Positions 9,477-15,609 of a stretch of 64,000 nucleotides of DNA are shown here, piece after piece (within the stretch, counting starts at the first letter, position 1; each line of letters begins with the position of its first letter). The position numbers and the translations under genes are program-made. Source of the DNA: Acidobacteriota bacterium (lineage in GTDB: Bacteria; Acidobacteriota; Blastocatellia; Pyrinomonadales; Pyrinomonadaceae); contig JAIVJZ010000007.1 in assembly GCA_020199775.1 (NCBI GenBank), positions 1-64,000 of the forward strand, in the 5' to 3' direction. Under the pieces are notes generated by a model, which was given only the letters and a program-made list of their open reading frames with translations, did no database searches and was not told where the DNA came from.

Positions 9477-9513
9477 GCCGGGAGGCGATTGGATTCGCCA
9501 ACCGCCTCCCGGC
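9477..9513 (-). terminator. Strong GC-rich hairpin after the rhodanese gene
   Basis: An 11-bp perfect stem (GCCGGGAGGCG with CGCCTCCCGGC) continues past one A/C mismatch into TTGG/CCAA around a five-base loop. It lies 16 bases beyond the rhodanese stop codon in the direction of transcription. There is no long T run after it, so it may be a pause or stabilising hairpin and not a classical intrinsic terminator. Confidence 0.55.
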
Positions 9514-9528
9514 CTGATGACAAACCCC

Positions 9529-9882
9529 TTATGCTGCAACCGTCTCTCCGACGCGTTCCACCTCGCGCCCGAGACCCTTCCATTCCTCAAGCCCGCCCTC
9601 ATAGGCTTTGACGTTCGTGTAACCGAAATCTTCGAGTTTCTGTGTTGCGTAGCCGCTCTGCGGGCATTGCGGCCCTGCACAGTAGACGATGATCTCCGCA
9701 TCTTTTGCGAGATTTGCCTCGTGCGCCTCGCGCCCGACCCGTTCGAGCGGCACGCGGCGCGAACCGGGGATCATCTCGCCGTTGAAGTACTCGTCCGTCA
9801 GCACGTTCCAGAATTCGAACTTGCCACCCTCGCGTAACCGCTGCTCAAGTTCAACCGTTGAAATTATCTTTATGTCTGCCAT
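9529..9882 (-). CDS. Rhodanese-like sulfurtransferase domain protein
   Basis: This 117-residue single-domain rhodanese carries the active-site loop VYCAGPQCPQS with candidate catalytic Cys68, and a second cysteine at position 73 in the same loop. Typical rhodanese elements (FWNVL, GSRRVP, GYTNVKAYEGGLEEW) are present. Such proteins carry a persulfide and move sulfane sulfur, or act in redox and thiol chemistry. The start at 9882 is fixed by a strong GAAGGAGG at 9890-9897; the longer frame to 9978 overlaps the MarR gene and lacks support. It has its own promoter with the same palindrome found before the upstream MarR gene, so it is probably part of that regulon. It is cytoplasmic. Confidence 0.92.
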   Translation of the reverse strand: MADIKIISTVELEQRLREGGKFEFWNVLTDEYFNGEMIPGSRRVPLERVGREAHEANLAKDAEIIVYCAGPQCPQSGYATQKLEDFGYTNVKAYEGGLEEWKGLGREVERVGETVAA

Positions 9883-9911
9883 CTCATTGCCTCCTTCATG
9901 GTTTGCACTTG

Positions 9912-9939
9912 TTACGACAGTCCTTGTAAGGACTATCAA
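9912..9939 (-). promoter_or_regulatory. Rhodanese promoter with palindromic operator
   Basis: A perfect 16-bp palindrome AGTCCTTGTAAGGACT (9919-9934) sits between a TTGATA-like -35 (9934-9939, minus strand) and a weak TCGTAA-like -10 (9912-9917), about 35-50 bases before the rhodanese start codon. The same core recurs before the MarR gene, which points to repression by that MarR protein. Binding is inferred from position and symmetry. Confidence 0.6.
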
Positions 9940-9949
9940 GTTAAAATTT

Positions 9950-10417
9950 TTAGACTGTTTTCTCGCGCGCCTCCTCAAGCAACTCGATCAGTGTCTTGAG
10001 CTTGCGCTCGCCGAGGTGGGCCAAAAGGTTCTCCGTCATCTTGAGGACGGGCTCGTCGATCTCCTTCACGAGCCTGAGCCCCTGCGGAGTGATCCGAACA
10101 ATGATGACCCGCCGATCCTTCTCCTGCCGCTCACGTTTCACCAGCCCGCGAGCTTCCAGCCTGTCGAGGAGCTTCGTCACGTCCGGGTCACGAGCGATCA
10201 TGCGCTCACTAATCTCTCGGCAGATAAGCCCTTCGGGCTCCGCGCCACGGAGTATGCGCAGCACGTTATACTGAGAGAGAGTTATCTCGTAAGGCTTCAG
10301 GAATTCAGCCTCTCTCCAAAGGAACGCCTCCGCCGTCCTGAGCACGTTGAGGAAAGCCTCGTCCTCAAGGCTCCCGAAAGGCTTCGTCTGTTTGATCTCG
10401 TCCTGAAGCTTAGCCAC
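9950..10417 (-). CDS. MarR family transcriptional regulator
   Basis: This 155-residue MarR protein has N-terminal dimerisation helices and a winged helix at about residues 45-115 (YNVLRIL, GLICREISERMIARDPDVTKLLDRLEARGLVKRE). The wing has the DRR motif (KDRRVIIVRIT), and long C-terminal helices follow. MarR dimers bind palindromes and are released by small phenolic, oxidant or metal ligands. The start is GTG 10417, only a few bases below the predicted transcription start of the promoter at 10428-10457, so the mRNA may be almost leaderless. The matching palindrome at its own promoter and at that of the rhodanese suggests autoregulation plus control of the rhodanese. Confidence 0.92.
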   Translation of the reverse strand: MAKLQDEIKQTKPFGSLEDEAFLNVLRTAEAFLWREAEFLKPYEITLSQYNVLRILRGAEPEGLICREISERMIARDPDVTKLLDRLEARGLVKRERQEKDRRVIIVRITPQGLRLVKEIDEPVLKMTENLLAHLGERKLKTLIELLEEAREKTV

Positions 10418-10427
10418 AACGGGGATC

Positions 10428-10457
10428 AGGATACTCCTTACAAGGATTATCTGTCAA
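10428..10457 (-). promoter_or_regulatory. MarR gene promoter overlapped by palindromic operator
   Basis: On the minus strand a consensus TTGACA (-35, 10452-10457) is separated by 18 bases from TATCCT (-10, 10428-10433). The spacer holds the near-perfect palindrome AATCCTTGTAAGGAGT (10433-10448, one arm mismatch). An operator between -35 and -10 is a classical repressor position. Its core TCCTTGTAAGGA is shared with the site at 9919-9934. Confidence 0.65.
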
Positions 10458-10783
10458 GCAACTTTTGTTTCGGTGACTCAAAGTGCGGTTTAGCATTATA
10501 TGGGGTTACATAGAGTTCTGACGGCATGATAATCAGCGCTACTATCAACTGTAAAATGTCAGAGGGCTACATGAGTCGCAAGTTGATGTCGACTTCATAT
10601 AGAAGGGACTGTTTCCACGTCTTCTTCGGCGATAAGTCTCCCTTGATGAGACAAATGGCCGGGAATCGTATTGACAAAAATTCCCTTACCTTAAATATAT
10701 CGCTTACACATTTCTATCATCTGTCTCTCGCTTAGTTATCAATAATTTGGCCGGTGTGTAACCGTGTGAAACCTGCCTGAGGG
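10458..10783. other. AT-richer intergenic stretch, no gene recognised
   Basis: This interval is visibly richer in A+T than its surroundings and marks the left side of the HTH/ParA/winged-helix operon. A 69-codon open frame on the plus strand (10526-10735) has no ribosome-binding site and no recognisable sequence. No terminator or attachment-site repeat could be defined by eye. Confidence 0.5.
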
Positions 10784-11869
10784 TCAATTGATTTCCTTCT
10801 CATCCGGGATAGATTGCAGCTTCAGGTGTGCACATCTGGCAACACCGCGCTCCGGCCCCTCCGGATACCAGAAATTAGTGCCGGCGCAATCCGGACATGC
10901 TCGTCGCTCCGCGTCGCTGAGTGCCGTCTGTGTCCCTTCTCCCGCTTCCGAGGTCGCGATGTCGGTGGCTTGTTGCTTATCCACTTTCCAGAGCCTGCGC
11001 CGCAGGTGTTCAGCGAGGAATGCAGGCACGTTTGAGACTATCGTCCGCCCGGCTGCGATCTTAAGTTCCGTAGAGAGTAGTTCAAATAAAGGTTCCCAGG
11101 CTTGTGCCGGAGATGTTTTGCCTGTTAGTTCCCTTTCCACCCCGCGGAGCGATTGGGCGAAAGCCTCATCATCAGAAATTTTTTCTATAGTCTTAAAAGA
11201 AGTCTTAGGAGCGTCGAAAGTAGCTGTCTTTTCAACAGATAGACCCCTGTCACCCCTGTCAGGTTCTGACCCCTGTACCATGTGTAGATCTTGCACTGTC
11301 ACACCCCTGTCACCCCTGTCACCCCTGTCACCCCTCTCTATTCCAACTTCTTCCGGCAAATAGACGGTAAAAAGATTGCCCCCGTGTTCGCCCCCCTTCT
11401 CTTCTACATTTACCAGACCGGATAAGACGAGCCTCTGGAGATGCGCGCGATAGGTATGGCGCGTCATGCCAGCACCGCGCATCACTTTATCCGTCGGGAT
11501 ACGTTCCGAGCGTTTTGGGACGATGGCTCCGCGAGTTTGGGAGTAGAGGTAATCGTAGAGTTGTTTGCCTTTGCCGGTGAAGAGGCCGGCGGGAATCGCA
11601 TCGCGCACCACCGAATTAGCCACCCGCGTAAAGTCTTTTTTCGGAGCCGCATCCCCTGTCACCACTGTGACAGGGGTGACAGGGGTGACAGGGGTGACAG
11701 GGGGCACAGAGGTGACGGGGGTGACGGGGGTGACAGGGGTGTATATTTCTTCGGGTTTTATTAGATCGTCATGCGGCAAGCGCAGAGCTGTAGGCACTGT
11801 TAGCCCGAGTTTCTTTTTCGGCTGCGGGCTACGTAAAGAGTTGGTAGATTTAGGTTTAATTTCTCCCAT
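10784..11869 (-). CDS. Winged-helix, zinc-ribbon protein with TPV and RGD minisatellites (replication-protein-like)
   Basis: This 361-residue protein is not assigned to a named family. Residues about 100-180 look like a winged helix (LYDYLYSQTRGAIVPK, MTRHTYRAHLQRLVLSGLV) of the kind seen in plasmid replication and helper proteins. The C-terminus has a likely zinc ribbon (CPDC and CAH, about residues 325-350). Two low-complexity blocks flank the winged helix: a Thr-Pro-Val repeat at about residues 43-70 and an Arg-Gly-Asp repeat at about 177-190. Both are encoded by the same 9-bp DNA unit read in opposite orientations. It is the last gene of an operon, 8 bases after the ParA gene. A role in replication or partition of a mobile element is an inference from context. 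Confidence 0.75.
   Translation of the reverse strand: MGEIKPKSTNSLRSPQPKKKLGLTVPTALRLPHDDLIKPEEIYTPVTPVTPVTSVPPVTPVTPVTPVTVVTGDAAPKKDFTRVANSVVRDAIPAGLFTGKGKQLYDYLYSQTRGAIVPKRSERIPTDKVMRGAGMTRHTYRAHLQRLVLSGLVNVEEKGGEHGGNLFTVYLPEEVGIERGDRGDRGDRGVTVQDLHMVQGSEPDRGDRGLSVEKTATFDAPKTSFKTIEKISDDEAFAQSLRGVERELTGKTSPAQAWEPLFELLSTELKIAAGRTIVSNVPAFLAEHLRRRLWKVDKQQATDIATSEAGEGTQTALSDAERRACPDCAGTNFWYPEGPERGVARCAHLKLQSIPDEKEIN
11303..11338. repeat. 9-bp minisatellite (ACCCCTGTC), copy cluster A, encoding RGD repeats
   Basis: Four tandem units of ACCCCTGTC, the last with one change, lie in the 3' half of the winged-helix gene, with two more units at 11243-11260. Read on the gene's strand they encode Arg-Gly-Asp. 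Cluster B at 11664-11741 is the same unit inverted. Confidence 0.9.
11664..11741. repeat. 9-bp minisatellite (GACAGGGGT), inverted copy cluster B, encoding TPV repeats
   Basis: About eight units of GACAGGGGT and variants run across 78 bases. They are the reverse complement of cluster A and encode Thr-Pro-Val on the gene's strand. The transcript can therefore pair cluster B (5') with cluster A (3') over several units across roughly 330 bases. Confidence 0.9.
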
Positions 11870-11877
11870 TGATTACC

Positions 11878-12693
11878 TCACTTGACTGCGGAAATCTTTT
11901 GCCGCGACATTTGCAGACGATCAAGAACCTCTTCGGTCAGACTCCAAAGTTGGTCGGAAGCGCGATGTGATTTGGCATATAGGACAGCCGGTAATTTCTG
12001 TGAGGGGGCTTCCGCGACTTTGGAGTAGTCGTGCAAGTTGGTATCGAAAACATGTCCGACAAGCCCGATTGCAGACTCTACTGCGCTGCGGGATTCGGCC
12101 GACAAATTACGCTGTGGTTTATAGAGATTTATCACCGCTCCCAGCATTTGCAGACCGGAATTGACGTTTTTGCGGACTTGCTCGATGGTAAAGGCCAAAT
12201 CGGAGAGACCTTGCAATCCCATGGCGTCGGAGGCACAGGGGACGACGACGAAATCGGAAGCGTAAAGTGCGGCAGTCAGAAGCTTTCCGAGTTGCGGCGG
12301 GCAATCGATGAAGACCAAATCGTAGCCCTTGCCGTGCTCTTGGAGTTGATTTCGGAGCCGGTGCGTCAGATAGTCGGGTTGCATCTCGAATCTGGCGAGG
12401 CGAATATCGGCCGGGACGAGGTCGAGACCTTCGACGGGGCTTTCCAGAATAGCGTCGTCTAGGGGAAGGGGTTCAACCTTCACGCCCGTCGTAGATTCGG
12501 GTTCAATCAGGACGTGAGAAAGCGTCGCCTCATAGACATCGGAATCAACCCATGAGGAAGTTAAATTTCCTTGTGGATCGGCGTCTATCGTTAAGGTTTG
12601 GTAGCCTCTCAGCGCGCAACAGGCGGACAATTCGCGGCAGACGGTGGTCTTGCCGACGCCACCTTTTTGATTGGCGATGGCGATTGTGATCAT
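11878..12693 (-). CDS. ParA-family partition ATPase
   Basis: This 271-residue ParA/Soj-type ATPase has the deviant Walker A motif KGGVGKTT (about residues 10-17), the motif TIDADPQGN, and Walker B-like VFIDCPPQLG. ParA proteins form ATP-dependent dimers on DNA and segregate plasmids or chromosomes with a ParB-type partner. No ParB gene is visible here, so the winged-helix protein downstream may play that part, or the pair may be orphaned. The start codon overlaps the stop of the upstream HTH gene by 4 bases, which implies translational coupling. It lacks the N-terminal HTH of plasmid P1-type ParA. The neighbours suggest an element-derived partition cassette. Confidence 0.92.
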   Translation of the reverse strand: MITIAIANQKGGVGKTTVCRELSACCALRGYQTLTIDADPQGNLTSSWVDSDVYEATLSHVLIEPESTTGVKVEPLPLDDAILESPVEGLDLVPADIRLARFEMQPDYLTHRLRNQLQEHGKGYDLVFIDCPPQLGKLLTAALYASDFVVVPCASDAMGLQGLSDLAFTIEQVRKNVNSGLQMLGAVINLYKPQRNLSAESRSAVESAIGLVGHVFDTNLHDYSKVAEAPSQKLPAVLYAKSHRASDQLWSLTEEVLDRLQMSRQKISAVK

Positions 12694-12908
12694 GCTGCGA
12701 TTCCTCGGCGCACTTTTTCGGCGTCTTCGAGTACGCGTTCGATGTCAGACTTTTTAACCAGCTTAATGCGGGTGTCCAGCACGTCGGTCAACGTCTGGAT
12801 TTGGTAGGAACGGATGATGCGCCACAGTGTGGTGCGAGAGACGCCGAGCATTTCCTGTGCGGCGGTTAGGGTCAGGGTTTCATCATGCTGTCTGGCAATT
12901 GCCATCAT
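12690..12908 (-). CDS. Small excisionase-like helix-turn-helix protein
   Basis: This 72-residue protein contains a MerR/excisionase-type helix-turn-helix (LTAAQEMLGVSRTTLWRII) followed by KSDIERVLEDAEK, the layout of small DNA-binding proteins of the Xis/AlpA kind. An AGAGGT ribosome-binding site lies just upstream of two adjacent ATG codons (12908 and 12905). It is the first gene of the operon with the ParA and winged-helix genes and probably controls it or acts as a site-specific DNA binder in partition. It also recalls regulators of integrative elements, but no integrase is present in the window. Confidence 0.82.
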   Translation of the reverse strand: MMAIARQHDETLTLTAAQEMLGVSRTTLWRIIRSYQIQTLTDVLDTRIKLVKKSDIERVLEDAEKVRRGIAA

Positions 12909-12999
12909 TACACCTCTTAAGAGTTGAATAAGTCGAGAAAGCGTCTTTTACAGCGAATGCCGGTAGATGTCAATAGATATGTTTCAACTCGTAAGCGTA

Positions 13000-13028
13000 T
13001 TCACCTTCTTCATGTCGAAGAAGGTGAA
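13000..13028. repeat. Perfect 12-bp inverted repeat, 5-base loop
   Basis: TTCACCTTCTTC and GAAGAAGGTGAA are separated by ATGTC in the gap between the HTH gene and the PadR gene. There is no T run on either side. It could be a regulator binding site or a structural hairpin at the edge of the element-like operon. Confidence 0.6.
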
Positions 13029-13152
13029 CTGCTGAGCGGAGATCCGTCGGCAAACCTGAATATTTAGGATGAAGCTGTTTATGAAGGCTCCTATTACCTA
13101 CCCATACGAAGTGTGAGACGCTCCTATGTCGTGCCAATAGGAGGCTCTTCTG

Positions 13153-13493
13153 ATGGGTTATAAAATGGACGTGAGGCAGGGCACGCTCGCCCTAATGGTG
13201 CTGAAGACCTTGGAAGCAATGGGGCCGCTGCACGGTTACGGGATCGCGCGGCGAATCGAGCAGACGAGCGGCGATCTGCTCTCCATAACTACGGGACACT
13301 CTACCCGGCGTTGCTCAAGCTCGAACAGGAAGGTTACGTTTCGTCGGAGTGGGGAATCTCCGACAACAATCGCAAGGCCAAGTATTACAAATTGACCCGC
13401 GCAGGCCACAAGCAACTGGCTAAAGAAGCCCGCGAGTGGGAGCAGACTACGGCCATTCTGGCGAGGTTCTTCGCCCCGGCAAAGGAGTCCTGA
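13153..13493 (+). pseudogene. PadR family regulator, frameshifted
   Basis: The N-terminal half (MGYKMDVRQGTLALMVLKTL, LHGYGIARRIEQTSGDLLS) and the C-terminal half (LLKLEQEGYVSSEWG, KYYKLTRAGHKQL) are both clear PadR sequence but lie in different frames. A single base appears to be missing at about 13285-13286: restoring one base after TCCAT gives the expected SINYGTLYPAL continuity. The full product would be about 113 residues, the normal PadR-s1 length. An AGGAGG precedes the ATG at 13153. PadR regulators of this type usually sit before MacB-like permeases in acidobacteria, as here. It is either a true frameshift or a sequencing error; the damaged neighbour favours real decay. Confidence 0.85.
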
Positions 13494-14530
13494 TGCACAT
13501 ACGACAACTGCGCTCCTGGGCAGGGCGTCTGACGGGCATCTTCGGCCGGGAGGCGCGCGACCGTGAGTTGGCCGAAGAGTTAGAGAGCCACCTCCAGATG
13601 CACGTCGAGGACAACATCAAGGCCGGGTTGTCACCGGACGAGGCGCGGCGACAGGCGCTCGTCAAGTTGGGGGGCGTCGAACAGACGAAAGAAAAATACC
13701 GCCGGCAGAGAGGGATGCCGATCTTTGGAGACATGTGGCAAGACCTGCGTTTCGGGGCGCGCGTGCTGCTCAAACAACCCTCATTCACGCTCGTCGCCGT
13801 GCTGACGCTCGCTCTCGGCATCGGCGCGAACACGGCGCTCTTCTCCGTGGTCAACGCAGTGCTTCTCAGACCGCTACCCTTTCCCGAGTCAGACCGCATC
13901 GTCGCTCTCTACGAGACCTTTCAGCCCTCCGGCCACAGCGCGCTCTCCGTCCCGAACCTGCGCGACTGGCAGCAGCAGAACAGTGTCTTCGAAGACACCG
14001 CCGCCTACGTGGATGGAGCCTTTAACCTACAGGGGGGCGACACGCCTCGGCGACTACAGGCGTTGACCGTGGAGGCTAATTATTTCGACGTGCTCGGCAT
14101 CAAGCCGCAACTCGGCCGTGCGTTTCTGGAGGGCGAGGACGAAGCGGGCAGTGAGCGCGTCGTGGTCTTGAGCGACGCGCTCTGGCGCAATAGCTTCGGC
14201 GCAGACCCCGCCATCGTCGCCAAGACGATCCCGCTCAACGGGCAGAAGTATACGGTCATCGGCGTGATGCCGCCCGAGTTGAGCGCGCTTTCACGCACGC
14301 AACTCTGGGCGCCGCTCGTTCTCGCGCTGGCGGGTGTGTCGATTGGGCTGGGGGGTTCCCTCTGGCTGACGCGCCTGATGTCAGGGCTGCTCTTCGGTGT
14401 GAGCGCGACAGACCCCGCCACCTTCGGCGGCATCGCCACACTGCTTTTCGCCATCGCGCTCGTCGCCTGCTACCTCCCGGCACTGAGGGCGATCCGGGTC
14501 GATCCACTGATCCCGCTGCGGTACGAGTAA
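13493..14530 (+). pseudogene. ADOP-type MacB/FtsX permease with large internal deletion
   Basis: The frame codes for 345 residues, while this acidobacterial permease type normally has about 800. The N-terminus shows the soluble helical extension ([32 protein letters not shown]), the first membrane segment ([23 protein letters not shown]) and the MacB periplasmic core to about residue 272. The sequence then jumps in frame, near 14315-14325, into the final FtsX membrane segments ([19 protein letters not shown] to DPLIPLRYE). Roughly 450 residues, including the second periplasmic domain and central membrane helices, are absent. Its ATG overlaps the PadR stop, with AAAGGAG in front. It is probably non-functional. 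Confidence 0.85.
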
Positions 14531-14852
14531 GAGAGTCCTCAACCTCCGTAGCCCCTGTAAGGAGGCGTCTCTCACGACGGACTCCGGCATTCCTATCAAC
14601 CAATACGAAGACGGGGAAGACGCCTGCTCGATGATCCGCGCTCTGCCCGCTAATAAACCTGTAGATCAAAACGCGCCCTTCACACGTCGGAGCGGTGTCG
14701 GCAACGCGCCGCGCATACGGTAACGCGCCGATGATGTTAAGATGTTAAAATAACGCCGGTCATGATTATTAATGGCCGCTGCTGTTGACGCGCGGATAAA
14801 TCGAAGGGAAAGATTTAACCGCGCTACTCATTCTTGAAGGGAGAATGAATTG
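14531..14852. other. Intergenic region with no recognised gene
   Basis: About 320 bases separate the broken permease from a small plus-strand gene. A short A/T-rich stretch around 14735-14780 could contain the promoter of the next gene. No repeat, RNA or terminator is convincing. Confidence 0.4.
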
Positions 14853-15086
14853 ATGGCCGAACTGCGCGGCGCAATCGCCCCGCCTGAAATCAAGGCGGAG
14901 TGGGAGCGTGCCTATGAGCTGTATCGAAGGGCACCGGGCGTGCCCCATGATAAGAAACTTGACCGCACCGAGCGGATCACTTATGTCGCCCAGGAGCTGA
15001 ATTTGACACGCAAGCAAGCCAAGCGGAGGATTAGAAATTACGAAGCGTGGCAGCGCAATATCAGCAAAGGGCTGGTCGAAAAATGA
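14853..15086 (+). CDS. Small hypothetical protein with HTH-like helix pair
   Basis: This 77-residue protein is not recognised by name. A GAAGGGAG ribosome-binding site precedes the ATG at 14853. The second half (RITYVAQELNLTRKQAKRRIRNYEAW) has the spacing of a helix-turn-helix with a basic recognition helix, so DNA binding is plausible. It is charged, has no membrane segment or signal, and stands alone between two gene-poor stretches. It could be a regulator or an orphan from a mobile element. Confidence 0.62.
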   Translation: MAELRGAIAPPEIKAEWERAYELYRRAPGVPHDKKLDRTERITYVAQELNLTRKQAKRRIRNYEAWQRNISKGLVEK

Positions 15087-15609
15087 AACGTCGAATGTGG
15101 GGTTGAATGCGCTCGTCCGTGTTGATCTCAGCGACGCAGCTCAAACGGCGGGCGATAGATCAAACCGCGATGGTGTATGAACCGCGGAAATGAACGGGGT
15201 GATAAAAGAGGGGACGCGTTTGCAACGTCTATGCGGTCAAAACAATGCCGCCGCTGGTGCTTATTACCGCGAACGCCTCGCACGATAATCTGCCTGACCG
15301 GGTGTGAGCCAGAGCCGACATAATAACTTCTAACTGATTTTCATCTACCTACGGGAGGTGACGCACTTAATGCCGCGCGCATCTCTGCGGGCGCAGTGTG
15401 TAGCCGCCGCTGGAATTGTGGAAAGAGGTTTGCCACCCGTGCCACTTCGCACCTCAATCGAGGGCGTCGGAGAGTTGCGTGCATGCCGTCTTCGTGTTGT
15501 TTGAAGAAAAGAGTCGCGTTGAACGGCGTGTTGCAACAACCCGAGGCAGGGAATAATAATAAGAAGTAATTTTTGCGACGTGGCAGTCCGCGGAGAGGAA
15601 GAATACGTC
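15087..15609. other. Intergenic region with no recognised gene
   Basis: This interval of 520 bases lies before the CocE/NonD hydrolase. Open frames here are short, overlap on both strands and lack ribosome-binding sites. No tRNA or structured RNA was recognised. Confidence 0.4.

Noticed and set aside
10526-10735. 69-codon plus-strand frame in the AT-richer gap
   Set aside because: No ribosome-binding site, no recognisable sequence and unlikely amino-acid composition.
11241-11741. CRISPR array considered for the repeated ACCCCTGTC units
   Set aside because: Units are contiguous 9-mers without spacers and keep codon phase inside a gene, so this is a coding minisatellite.
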